64,000 nt of DNA from Lineus longissimus (GCF_910592395.1 NC_088308.1:17437501-17501500), one strand, 5' to 3'; positions 1 through 46,349 are shown, numbered from the stretch's first letter. Notes: generated from the letters alone by a model not told the origin. Numbers and translations are program-made.

Positions 1-374
1 CCCAGTCTTCACAGACCCCCAGACTTTGGCTCCAAGTCTACAAGCACTACAAACACCTCGCAACACCTAAAACTGACATTGTTTACTCGTAAACACAGCA
101 AGAGCAGACGGTAAACCTCCACCATGGTTTCACAGACATGCAAGCACCGTGATCACCTCCTGTATAAATACATCTATCTAGTTTATACTCTGCGGCTACG
201 AAAATAGATTCGAGAGAACGAAATTGCCACTTCTTTTCATCGGCTACCTGTCGTGTGTAAGTGTTGAAGAAAAGTTATTGTGACTTTTCAAACCACTGCT
301 GAATCCCAGATTGTTATCTTACCATCTAAATTTTGTCTGGTTCACCTCAGAAAAATATAGACCCCTTGAACCCA

Positions 375-541
375 TGGCTAAAGAGGTCGCCCCAGAGAAA
401 CGTGGTGACGCTCCATTAAAAAAGAGATGAAGGCAACTGGAATGACATGGGACAACATCACCACATTGGCCCAGGATAGGGGGAGATGGCGAGCTCGAGT
501 GGATGCCTTTAAGATGCACCAATATGGCTCAGAAGAGGATT
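375..541 (+). mobile_element. 3' end of a non-LTR retrotransposon (LINE) reading frame, degenerate
   Basis: Plus-strand codons read RGRPRETW, an in-frame TGA, RSIKKEMKATGMTWDN and ITTLAQDRGRWRARVDAF, ending in TAA at 541. The pattern GRPxxTW...GxTW...A-x-DRxxWR is the usual C terminus of invertebrate LINE polyproteins. A short TAAG repeat tail follows the stop. The internal TGA falls where Trp is usual, so the copy is dead. It lies in or beyond the downstream part of the EFA6 transcript, in antisense. Confidence 0.6.
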
Positions 542-724
542 AAGTAAGTAAGAACCCATGGCTGATAAAATTCATAGACAAGACTGTGTTACAAGGCTGA
601 AATTCCTCAACTTTCCGAATCGATTCGTGCGTAAATTGGTCATAGACATATGAACTTTGTAATGAATGTTGACTATGACCACCTGCAGCCTAATGTCAAC
701 TTGTCTCACTGGCTGGACACTTAC

Positions 725-36034
<35,310 letters not shown>

Positions 36035-36824
36035 GATACGCGATTTGGACCATTCTTCAAAGAACTATAAAACGAGAGAGGTTTGCTAATTTTCATAAAA
36101 TATGCGTACGTCGAAAATAGATCGCCGGGCTTGGAAACCACGTGCACTTGTTTACACCGTAGATTCAGCCAGCTAATTGTGATTTTGATCAAAATTCTTG
36201 CAATTTCTGTTAATTAGGATTAGGGATACTCCAACCGATGCTTTATGCGCTCGGGAAACAATGGGAGATGTTATACAGCATTGCAAACAAGGCGTGCCAA
36301 TGCCATGCAGCACCTCTCATTTTTAACCAACCCTCTCACGGCTGATAAGGAACTCCTTATCAGTGATAATCGGCCTTATTTATTGATTAGTGTTTTTAGG
36401 GGGTGTTTTTCATGTTTTCGGTAACTAGTATACGAACTAGGTTGCACCCTAGAAGCTCCAGCTCCGATGTACGTTCAGTGCTGAGATTAGGCCAAAAAAG
36501 AACTTCCCATGCTTTAGTGTTTATAACACTCACCACTTCCCACGTACATCCTGTGTACTTTACACTTACCACTTACCTTTATTCATCTTGGCCATGGTGA
36601 TGGCTGATGCACTATTTATTGAACTGGGTTGCACCAAGAAGCTCCAGCTTCGATTTACCTTCAGTGCGTCAGTACTTTTGTGACATTCCAGCCTATAATT
36701 CTGTGTTTTATCGGATGCTTCTCTGATTTCGGTAATTGTTTCCCGATTAGGTCGGTTAACCCCTATCATTCATTTTCTTCCAGTAAAAATTATTTTGTGA
36801 CCAGGGATAAAGAGACACTTTGCC
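36035..36824. promoter_or_regulatory. Divergent promoter interval between EFA6 and SelU
   Basis: 790 bp between the start codons of two genes pointing away from each other. It contains an inverted pair of GATA-type motifs, CTGATAAGG-AACT-CCTTATCAG, at 36342-36363. It also contains a diverged duplicated stretch (GGTTGCACCCTAGAAGCTCC near 36440 and GGTTGCACCAAGAAGCTCC near 36626). Transcription starts and 5' UTR exons cannot be placed. Confidence 0.5.
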
Positions 36825-38512
36825 ATGGCTTTGTCTACCTGGATGATGGGCCTGGCCGGGACCGTGGCTGGCCTGGCAGTCATTACCAATCTGCCCACTC
36901 GGTTATGGATGGCAACTGCTCCTGCCACTTTGTCACATCTGTCTAAAGCCCAGTTGATAACAATTACAGATGACAAGAAACGAAGATTTATGGCAAGTAC
37001 CTGTACCGTTTTCCAACATTATCAGTAGATAAATACGTAAACCCTTAATTGTCACTCAGCGATTTTGTAATTTTCCTCCGTCAGTGCTGAAATATTTTCA
37101 CAGTGTGTTAAAAATAGAAGCTATGACCAAGCTTATGGAATTGAAAGGCCTGCTGGGCCCATTGAATTAAAACCACGTAAAAGAATGCAGCGGGTGGAAT
37201 TAATCTTTCGTTGTATTCCTCAGGCCAAAGAGCTGTGGGAGAAGAATGGTGCTGTCATCATGGCTGTCAGAAGACCAGGATGATCCTTGTGCAGGGAGGT
37301 AAGTCATCACTACATTTGTCGTACTACCTGGGACTGGTGAACGAAAATTAGAGTATTGGAATTGAGCCCTCAATTTGTCAATCAAATCGAAAATGACCCA
37401 TTCATGAAAATGCTCATGACTTATCCGACCAGCTCGCCTTAATTGGCTAGCCTCCCCCTTTCCATTCTAATGTTTACAGGGATTTCTTTTCAGGAGGCTC
37501 TCGAGCTGTCCTCCCTCAAGCCAGAGCTGGACGCCCTTGGTGTTAAGCTCTACGCTGTCGTCCATCAGGTTCTTGGAGTCGAGGATTTCCGCAAGTACTT
37601 TAAGGGAGAAATATTTCTTGATGACCAGGTAATTTTAGTCCTCCAATGATATTGATTTTTATCATTAATTCATGATGTGTCGCAAAAATCAAGGATAGTA
37701 ACGACAGAATAATTTGTCTGTCCAGTTGTTCCGTCATGAAGAATGAAGATAGAACGTTGACTGTTGATTTCACATCAAATCTGAGAATAAGAAGCGGATG
37801 AACAAATTGTTAGCTAATCCCTTGATCTCACTTTATCAGAGAATACCCCTCATCCTCACCCACTCCAAGACGTACTTTACAGTCTGTGAGTGTTACTTTG
37901 AAATGCACTTTCCTTTATTTCAGCGAGTTTTCTATGGACCTAAAGAGAGATGGATGCCAGCCTTGGGAATGCTTCGATTGGCCTTCTTTCAAAATGTTTT
38001 TCGTATTTACAAGAAGAAAATAGATGGAAACATGGAAGGAGAAGGCAGACTTCTCGGGGGTGAGAACATATCCTCTTCCACTTTTGCCTGGAGCAGAAGA
38101 GGCGCTTACACATGAACCAGTCAGCCTGAGTGGAGCACACTTCAAATTTAGACAATAAAACTATTTGTGAGAAAATTCCAAACACAAACCAGTTTATGAG
38201 TGAGAAGTTCGATAGGGCACTGCCACTGAACCTAAATTTGGTTTTCCTCCTTTCAATATTTTGTAGTGAGGGCTTGGTTGATAGTTGTTAGAAATATGTC
38301 ATTTGATGGCGCCACTGATAATGGCTACAAGAAATGGCCTATAGTGTTTGCATTGTGGTTAGCTAATCATCCTTTATTCTGTTGCAGGAGTGTATGTGAT
38401 AGGTCCAGGTGATCAAGGTGTTCTTTTTGAACATCAGGAGATGGAGTTTGGGGACACTGCGAATGTAACAGATGTACAAGCTTCTGCGAAGAGGATTAAG
38501 AAAGAATTTTAA
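36825..38512 (+). CDS. SELENOU (PRXL2A): Selenoprotein U / peroxiredoxin-like 2A, TGA-encoded selenocysteine
   Basis: Exons 36825-36992, 37224-37298, 37494-37628, 37924-38059 and 38388-38512 make 639 nt, 212 residues. The start has a good context (GCCATGG). The N terminus is hydrophobic (MALSTWMMGLAGTVAGLAVI). Then comes AKELWEKNGAVIMAVRRPG, an in-frame TGA at 37281-37283, SLCREEALELSSLKPELDAL, and the thioredoxin-fold remainder down to VYVIGPGDQGVLFEHQEMEF. The TGA sits exactly where this family has the redox Sec or Cys of a [U/C]xxC motif, so residue 76 is read as Sec with Cys 79 as partner. Vertebrate PRXL2A is about 229 residues and is a redox-active AhpC/TSA-like protein. A SECIS hairpin follows in the 3' UTR. 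Intron 1 appears to use a GC-AG pair (ATG|GCAAGT). Ordinary gene callers would truncate or skip exon 2. Confidence 0.93.
37281..37283 (+). other. SELENOU (PRXL2A): In-frame TGA selenocysteine codon of SelU
   Basis: The TGA lies between GGA (Gly) and TCC TTG TGC (Ser-Leu-Cys) in a 75 bp exon whose 25 codons match the family on both sides. Exon phases are intact before and after it. The codon aligns with the catalytic Cys of mammalian PRXL2A and the Sec of fish and bird SelU. Confidence 0.9.
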
Positions 38513-38814
38513 CTCGTTGATGTCAAAACTCAGCCAAGATATTGCTGGAGCGAGTTCATAGCTTCCATTGCCGGCATTGGATAATTCTGAAGGTGGATTT
38601 AGAGGTCTGCCGCACAATATTGAATTGAATAAGATGAATGAGGTGTAGTAGGCCTAACTATTTTCATATCATGATCTCATATGTAAATTTAGACAATCAG
38701 TTGCAGATTATGTAGCATTTACATATTGTTAAATCTATCTCAGTTTGGTTTAGCGTGTAGTAAGTTATTCATATCACTATCAGTTCTTTCATGCATTTAT
38801 TCTTCCCTGGCAGT

Positions 38815-38890
38815 CCCTCTATGTATTTATGATAGTTCATGGTTAAACTGTTCCTACATGTACCATGCTCTGGATGTGTTCACATAATAG
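38815..38890 (+). promoter_or_regulatory. SECIS element in the SelU 3' UTR
   Basis: It starts about 300 bases after the stop. ATGA (38829-38832) is followed by an 11 base helix arm (TAGTTCATGGT), then T, AAA at 38845-38847 in the apical loop, the returning arm (ACCATGCTCTG) and GA at 38873-38874. CATGGT/ACCATG pair perfectly, with two mismatches lower in the helix. Below the ATGA/GA quartet, TATGT (38820-38824) pairs with ACATA (38882-38886). The ATGA-to-AA spacing of 12 bases fits eukaryotic SECIS rules. It recruits SBP2 and the Sec-specific elongation factor so that TGA is read as Sec. Confidence 0.85.
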
Positions 38891-39060
38891 ATTCTGTTTA
38901 ATAGAAGTATAGATGTATGAAATACTGATGGAATGATTTTCTTCAGAGAAGATGCATTTAAAAAGATGAACTGTCAGATGAGCCATTAAAAAAGATTGTA
39001 GTCATATTTTGTGATTCGTGTACTGGTGTGTACTTGAAAACTGAATTGTGTTCAATGATA

Positions 39061-39066
39061 AATAAA
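39061..39066 (+). terminator. Polyadenylation signal AATAAA of SelU
   Basis: AATAAA about 550 bases after the stop and 190 bases after the SECIS element. A nearby GATAAATAAATG context gives two overlapping signals. The SECIS is therefore inside the predicted 3' UTR. Confidence 0.6.
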
Positions 39067-40867
39067 TGAATTAACTAAACATATTCATTGTGGATGTTTG
39101 TGCCTTTCATTTCTTCAAATTGTGACTGGCTGGCTTGTGATGATGAGCTCAAATCTAAATGAATTCAAAATTCGTGCTGTGGAGTCTAATTTCATGCTGT
39201 TAACTCACCCAGGAGCTGTCACAATCCCCACGGCCACATGCAGTGTAAATATAACTGCCATTAGCCAATATGAATGTATGATGGAACATTCAACAATCAC
39301 TTGAACCATTGCGATGCTCAAAATTGGAGCTGGTCTACTATCATGTGTTGGTGTGTAACCGGCCAGACAATTCCCACCTTTGCGAGGTAGTTTGGCCCTT
39401 CACACCTGCAGAAACAACTGCAACCCTTATGTCCAAGACTAAGTCATATCCAACATAGCTAGATTTACAAGTAAGTTGCGACTGTGTCTTTCCATATATG
39501 TGCATGTCCTGGTCGATAACATCACGATGTCTGATGTGGAGATTTCACAATTGCAATATTTTGATCAACTTGCTGCGTTACTCATTTACTCTCAGGGCTC
39601 AAAGAGAGCTGGGTTATGGAAAAACAACCCAACGAAGTGAAATGTTCTGCGTAATGTCATTTGAAATTAACAACAGACGACACGACATTATCAAATACTT
39701 CTTGCTGGGCTGCACATGTTTTCATATAAAACATGTTTTGATGACTGATTTGAAAGAGGTGGGCAACAAATTTTTATCAAACAACATGATTTTATTTGTG
39801 GAAATACAATGAATGTAGAAATAAATCTAATCTTTACATTATAACTGATATGTACAGGTATATACATCACAACAATGACAGACTTGGCAAAATTGAGAGA
39901 ATTGCAAACTGATGTAAGTTGCTAGCAATTTCATCCTTATAAACAGAATTTCGTACAATAATTTTATACACGAATAGTTCTCCTAACACAGTGAACTTCG
40001 CCTGCTCAATACAACGCCTCTTCAATTACCACACCTTGGTCCGTATCTTTGCAAAGTTGAATGAAACTCTAAACTGATACATGAGTCATTAATATGGAAT
40101 TCCACCCCAGGAGTTTCTGAATAGAAAAATACTACCTAAGCACGTGTTCAGCAAACCAAATCGAGCTATAGCGATCTTCTGCACCAGAGTTTTGAACAGG
40201 AAATGAGAAGGTACACTTTAGAACGCTGGTCATACAAAATTCACTTTGACTAAAAAATATAATTAAACCTTATCAATTCTGATGGATGGAAGAAACAAAC
40301 ATTTCTTGGACAAATGTTATAGGACAACATTGAAGTTTCAATACAATACGTACTTAGAAACTACATGTACATGTACAGCGTGCCTGGTCAAGATCGTCTC
40401 AACAGTGTGTGTATTTTCAATCTGGTATTATAAAACGGGACGGAATTAATGATGAAAAATATACCAGTTGATAAAAAAACACTGCCTTGGCTGACTGCCC
40501 AGTCTAATAACAGATCCTGGTTGGGAATATCACAGAATTCAGCCTGGGATTATAGCACAAATATGCAGTTCAGCAGGAGCTCCTCACAAGGAAGATAAAC
40601 AAGGAAAATTAGTCACAAGTTTCAAGCCGACATTGGCGAGGTCAGGGTGATTAATGTCAATTGAGCTCTTTTTCTATCATATTTGCAATAAACTCGAATC
40701 ATCACAAGAGGATGATAAAGGAGTAGGTCATTCACGAAGAAAGAAATAGCCTGACAAGTATTACTTCATAATGAAACTGAGTGAGGAAATCAGTGTCACA
40801 TGAACTGTGACAACAAGACTAGCATCACATGGATCTTAAAACTATTAGAAACGTTTTGAAAAATCTC

Positions 40868-43800
40868 TTAATATGATGCTTGTTTGTGAGCTATTGGGGG
40901 AATGATGGGTGAGTCACGGATCATTTTTAAGACAGGGGTCCCACAGTCTAATATGTCTCTTGCTGTATAAACGGGCGTGGGTGGGTGAGGGAGCAATGGT
41001 CGTAGATTTGCATTCACTTCAGTTTCCGTTGTCTTTCCGAACTGTCTTGGTCCACGCTTGATGCGGTTGCCTTCTTTCACTACAACACCGGGTGCTATAT
41101 CCATGCATTCAATCTGAAATACACAAGACGTTAACACGTATTTCTCACATCGAAAACATACTTTACAACATATCAAGAAGAACATACAGCCATTCTGTTT
41201 TCATTGATGATTTTCAGAACTTTTGGTAACTTTGCTGTCAGCTTATGGAATCGTTTTAATTTTTTCTATTTAATAGATTTGTAACCATGGTCGATATCTT
41301 CATTGTATCCTGACTGGCACAAAAATTAAAGCCACCCATTTGAAACCTGATTCATTTACGTGCAACACCTCAAAAGTAAAGATATTGTTTAGGAACAATA
41401 CAAAAAATAACATTTTTTATGTTAATGTTTGAAAATCTTGGATATTTGTGAGTAGTTCTCAAAACAAATATGATAATTTTAATATGATAATATGTTCAAT
41501 TTTCCTGTATTTTATTGTCTGGGCTACAGGTGCTCTCAGCAAGTAACTTACAAGTGGAGCAGGGAGAGACTGGACCGCATCCTGGGGCTTGATATCCTTC
41601 ACCTTGGTATCTACTTTTGACTCTGCTGAAGAAAGGAAAGAACAAGTTAACCAAACGACCACCAAATTATGTGAAATCTTGGACAATATCCCCACGCTTG
41701 ATTTTCTCATTTCAGCTAAATCATGGTCGTTGTTAGTGCTGCTCACACATTGCCCTGAGCACCAAATGTTCTGAAGCATCGGTTTTCCATTATGTTAGGG
41801 CTAGCTGTGACCCCAAGGTCAGCCTCCCACCATCAATACTTTTGCATTTGATATCAACAGCACAGTCAAGTGAACAGCTCAAGCAAACAAAAAACAACAA
41901 CATACTCAATTGAACAAGTGCCACGTGTAGAAGGCAGCCTATTATTTTTAGTCTTGAATGCCCGATTCTAAATTCAATCTTGCTTACCTGCAGCTGCAAA
42001 CATTGCTGTCATGAATTTATTTTTCTTCTTCTTTTGTGAAGCAGGGACGAACCTCCCTGTCCTCATGGCTTCAAGTCTTGCCTGTGCTGCCTCCACTGCT
42101 GGGTCAACCACACTGAATGTGGTCCGCACACTGGAAGTCAAAGAGGCCGATAGTTACATGTTAGTCTTTCACTGACCCTGTCTTATCCAGGCCGTGTCTT
42201 TTAGAAAAGAATGACACACACTCTTTGCACATATAGAATTCTCAAGATGATCTGTTCCAATTGGAATTCCAATTCAAACAAAAACAGCTACAAGACATTA
42301 GAAAATAGTAAACCACTTTTACTTACAAATGAGATGGCAGTTTACTCGGATCTAACTTCGTCACGGATAAAACATTTCCTTGATCATCATAAATGACATC
42401 TTTGTTGCCTGGGGGACGCCCAGCTTGCACCTGCAATACAGAGTGAATTATTCAGCAAGCAGACAACTTTTTGTGTTCTGATAAGAATGCAATGTGTTTA
42501 ATACTGTCCACGTCTTTAAGTTTCTTTGGGATGGAGTTCCATAGCACCACTGCACACTGAGCAAAACTGTGGTCTCTGCTGCACTGGGTTTAGTTGATTT
42601 TATCGCAAGGCTGTACATACCCTTAAAATAGAGTGACAGGAAGCAGGCATATTCATCAGAGTGTTATTACTGTTTTGGTCTTCCCCTGCAATCTTATAGT
42701 TAGACGCCTCTTCCTGCAGAAGACGCATCTCTGTCTGTTCTAAAGACTCCACCATACCGCCTAACCCAGCGTGATTTATTCGTCCTCCGTATGGCCGGAA
42801 TTTCTTCCGCTTTTTCTTTGGTTGTTCTTTTGGTGGCTCAGGCTGAAAGAAGTGTGCACATCATTGATCAAATTCACAAGGCAATGTTTCTGAGAAGCTG
42901 TCTCCCAAAACCTGCAGACATGCGCCAATATTCTAAGGCAAAATTTACACCCTCTCATGCTCTCTTCTACCTCTACTCTTCTTCTCCACAAGGGACATGC
43001 ACCATAGTTTAGGTTGTTCTAAGGTCAAGTGGTAGAATTATTATTACTTTTGAAAATTTACACTTGATATATGTAATGAATCAAATCAAATTTTTGTTTG
43101 TAGGTCTGTTTATTAAAGGCTACCTTTCTCTCTGGTTCAGGCTCCTTTGTGTCCTCTGGTGGTGATTCAGTCTCCTCTGGCTGCAATGATTCAGGTTCTT
43201 CCACCTTTATTTCCTCTTCTTCTTCCTCATCAGCAGCTTCCGGTGTAGGTGCTACCTCACTGTATAGGGAAAATGTACATATAATTGAATGTTTCAAAAA
43301 ATTTAACCTGTGTAATGATGGGCTACACCGCTAATACACAGCGTTGGAATTTTTTGAGAAGTCTCAAAACATTTTCTGGGTTAGTGCATCCATGATAGAA
43401 AAAATAAGAGCTACATGTAAGGAATTCCAGAGATTGAGGAAGGGCAAGAAGATTCAAGTACATCTTCGATGAAAATCTGAAAATAAGTCTATTACACCTC
43501 TCTTTGTTTCCCTAACACATGAGGGTAACTTGTATTTTTTTCAGTTTTTTCTGCTTAAAGAAGTCCAGAGATCGAGGAAGGGCAAGAAGATTCAAGTACA
43601 TCTTCGATGAAAATCTGAAAGTAAGTCTATCGCACCTATCTTTGTTTCCCTAACACATGAGGGTAATTTGTATTTTTTTCAGTTTTTACTGCTTAAAGAA
43701 GAAGCACACCCGGTTCAACAATATCTTAGGAAATTGTCGATTGCAAATGATTGATTGATGAACAGCAACAGATTATTAACTTACTCTGTCATGTCTATCT

Positions 43801-45150
43801 CTTCGACTTCAAGTTCTGTTGGCTCCTCAGTGATTGGCTCTGGTGTCAGTCCAGCCACATATCTCTTTGGCACCAGACCCTGCGCCCAACAATCTGCAAT
43901 AGCTGGGATTGGTTCTGAAAAAAATAGATCATACTTGATAGTTAGTTGATAAAGAAAATAACTTAACGTAACTTTCATTATCATAATTGATTTACCATCT
44001 TTAAGACTTATAGGTAGAACTTTGATTAAAAGACCAGAGCTGATAGTTAGTTGATAAAGAAAATAACTTACGTAACTTTCATTATCATAATTGATTTACC
44101 ATCTTTAAGACTTATAGGTAGAACTTTGATTAAAAGACCAGAGCTGAAATCTACCTAAAGTAGAGTCAAAGCAATAAGTTCTCTTCTTTTTTACAGTGAG
44201 GCAGCTGTAAACAAGCTTAATCTTGATAAAGCCACTATTAACTAACCTTCATCTTCCACCCAGGTTTCATCATCCTCTATTGTTGGCTCTCCTTCATCTT
44301 GCATCAAGAACTGCCACTGGAAACAGGAAAACATCACAGTGTTAAAGTAGCAGCACAGAATATTGGTAAGATGTTATAACGATACACTTTTCATTTCAAA
44401 ATGAAGGAACCTTAATACACACCATGGCAACATTTTGCATACTTTATATTGTGTTCATATTGAGTATTCTGTGAAACAGTAAACAAACTGATGGAAACTG
44501 CTTCACTTACTTTGGGAGCTGACAGTGCACACTGTTTAAAAAGGGTGTGTATTTGGTGAAGAGCCTAATTCTTACCTCAATGATTTGTAAGATGGCATCC
44601 TTTGCTTGAAGGATTGTAAAAGGTAGTAATTGTCTTTCAATGTATTTGTCATAGATAATTGAGACTGCGTTGCTGCAGATGTCCTCAACAATGTCTGTGA
44701 TGAATTCATCGCCATCATCTTTATCTAGCATAAAACCCCTAAAAACAAACAACCAATCAATAATTCTATCATTGAAAGAAACTGTGTATGATCAGGGTCA
44801 TCCTAAACAAGTGTCCACCAGTGTCCACCAGGTTTTAAAGCAAGTTTCAAGTCGAAGTCATCTAAATAAATCCTAGGGGCCTATGGATGGTCATACTAGT
44901 TATTAAGTTAAACGAAATAAGCAAGACTTTTTCCACATTTCCGTATTTCTGGGATGACCCAAACGCAACTGACATTCTCATCTTCACGGCATGATGACAT
45001 GGTAATTTGATCTGCCCATTCCTGACATGCTTACCAATCTTGATCATTGTACCTTCCAGGCACAATCTCATGCAGAACAGCTGGAGTTGGAGCTGATGTC
45101 CCTCCTTTTGTTTTGTCCGCTCGGGACTTTGTGACAGCGGCCCGGGACAT
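40868..45150 (-). CDS. C2orf81: C2orf81 homologue, complete ten-exon gene
   Basis: Exons 45150-45035, 44738-44576, 44316-44247, 43914-43785, 43259-43124, 42842-42621, 42430-42327, 42130-41988, 41625-41552 and 41113-40868 total 1404 nt, 467 residues. All phases close and all introns are GT-AG. Family anchors: VLHEIVPGRYNDQDWGFMLD, LPFTILQAKDAILQIIEWQF, DETWVEDEEPIPAIADCWAQ and GLVPKR, matching the vertebrate IPFTISQAREAMLQITEW and CCTDSWAQGSVP regions. An acidic stretch (ADEEEEEEIKVEEP) and a Lys-rich stretch (PKKKRKKFRPYGGR) follow. The biochemical role is not established. Its conserved N-terminal region and head-to-head placement with ENKD1 fit expression in ciliated or sperm cells, which is inference. 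Introns 4 (43260-43784) and 3 (43915-44246) contain tandem duplications. Confidence 0.9.
43427..43700. repeat. 138 bp direct duplication in C2orf81 intron 4
   Basis: Two adjacent copies start CCAGAGAT(T/C)GAGGAAGGG at 43427 and 43565 and end in the same TTTTTTTCAGTTTT stretch. They are nearly identical, a recent local duplication. Confidence 0.85.
43936..44147. repeat. 105 bp direct duplication in C2orf81 intron 3
   Basis: GATAGTTAGTTGATAAAGAA begins both copies at 43937 and 44042. They differ by one or two bases and continue through AAAAGACCAGAGCT. Confidence 0.85.
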
Positions 45151-45309
45151 CCTAAAGTATTTTCAGGAACTAAGATACTTTTATCAATTAAACTATGCCA
45201 CAAATGTGGTAATTTACGAGTTCTTTGTTGTCATTTTTCGTCTTTTTATCACAAATTTGATGAAGACATGCAAAACTGACACCTGCATGTACACAACAAA
45301 TATGGCGTA

Positions 45310-45323
45310 GTTTCTATGGTAAC
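45310..45323. promoter_or_regulatory. X-box-like RFX site upstream of C2orf81
   Basis: GTTTCTATGGTAAC fits RYYNYY-AT-RRNRAC and differs from GTTNCCATGGNAAC at one fixed position. It lies 160 bp upstream of the C2orf81 start and 1.0 kb upstream of ENKD1, the position expected for ciliary gene promoters. Confidence 0.5.
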
Positions 45324-46065
45324 AAACTCTCGTTCGGGTCTCGTTAGTTTTATCACAGGCAATTGAAATTTTTGAAAGGCAATAAATCGTATATTGGTTT
45401 CTATTATGCAATAATATTCCGCATGATCAGTTCATATATAATTTTACAATCATTAAAAAATATTTCAGTGATTTGAGTTGTTCACTTTGTGCATCAATCG
45501 ATATTTTTCGAAGCAATTTTTCTATTTTCTGTGGTGTTCCAGACCGGAAGTTGTCCTTACAATCATGGCGAAAACCAACTGAAAACTTGGGCAACCGGAA
45601 CGTTTTCCTTTCTTATTTATCTTTCCTTTCATAAAGGTAATTCATATTGTGTTTCTTTGAATAAGTGATGTGTCTGTTTTTAAATAATTGGCTACTTCGG
45701 CGCAGACTATCATGCCAACTATGATAAATATGATTATTCAAAAGGTCCTTTCGAAAAAATGCAGTGCATTTTGGGCATTTCGTGTGCATTGCATGCATGA
45801 GTGATGATGAATCTGAATGCACTGGCCACTGCCACTGGTGGCATTCGTGGCACTTTCTTGAAACATACAATTCATAAATGCTTCGGCTAGGCCCTTCATC
45901 ATGACAATCATCAATGACCACATTTCAAAGTCGGTCAGTCCAGTGCCCCCCTCCGCGAGTGCCATGGCTGACTGTCGTGAACATGGAGATTAGGATCGAC
46001 CTATCCTTGCACAAGTGAGAAGACATGTAAACCGTTTAGGAAAGCCACATCGAACCAGCAGCAAA

Positions 46066-46234
46066 CTATAGATTCATGCACTTGATTGGGAACAACGTTT
46101 ACATGACGTAGTGTTGGCTGTCGTCACGTCACCATGCATTCTACATTACTGTAACGTGAAATGCATGTTGACGTGACGACAGCCAACACTATGTCATGTA
46201 AACGTTGTTCCCAATCAAGTGCATGAATCTATAG
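46066..46234. mobile_element. Fold-back MITE with ~70 bp arms
   Basis: CTATAGATTCATGCACTTGA is mirrored by TCAAGTGCATGAATCTATAG. The two arms are nearly perfect complements around a short AT-rich centre. There are no coding sequences. It sits between the X-box and the ENKD1 start. Confidence 0.85.
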
Positions 46235-46349
46235 AGGCTGTACGGTCACAATCAAATACCAATGCATAGGCCTACCACTTGTTCAATTGTCTTTGACCTT
46301 ATATTCACATGTGTTATATTTTTAGGTTCACTGAAAGTTGTTGTACTCA

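Larger units (their letters stand above)
38513..40867. other. Convergent 3' interval between SelU and C2orf81
   Basis: It contains the SelU 3' UTR with SECIS (to about 39080), then about 1.8 kb of AT-rich sequence with only short chance ORFs. On the minus strand an AATAAA (plus-strand TTTATT near 39791) could end C2orf81, but that would need a ~1 kb 3' UTR and is uncertain. Confidence 0.5.
45151..46349. promoter_or_regulatory. Divergent promoter interval between C2orf81 and ENKD1
   Basis: 1.2 kb between two start codons. It contains an X-box-like site at 45310-45323, an ETS-type CCGGAAGT at 45544-45551, a fold-back MITE at 46066-46234 and an acceptor-like TTTTTAG at about 46325. The last suggests ENKD1 has a non-coding first exon upstream. 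Exact transcription starts are unknown. Confidence 0.5.

Noticed and set aside
37281-37283. TGA in the PRXL2A-like exon read as a nonsense mutation or pseudogene
   Set aside because: All other exons are intact, the TGA replaces the catalytic residue precisely, a Cys follows at +3, and a SECIS structure lies in the 3' UTR.
45613-45965. Minus-strand frame with two CxxC...HxxH patterns resembling zinc fingers, and an overlapping frame starting MALAEGGTGLTDFEMW
   Set aside because: The zinc-finger-like frame begins right after a stop with no upstream ATG, and its finger spacing departs from C2H2. The second frame is only 75 codons. Both sit inside the ENKD1 5' region.
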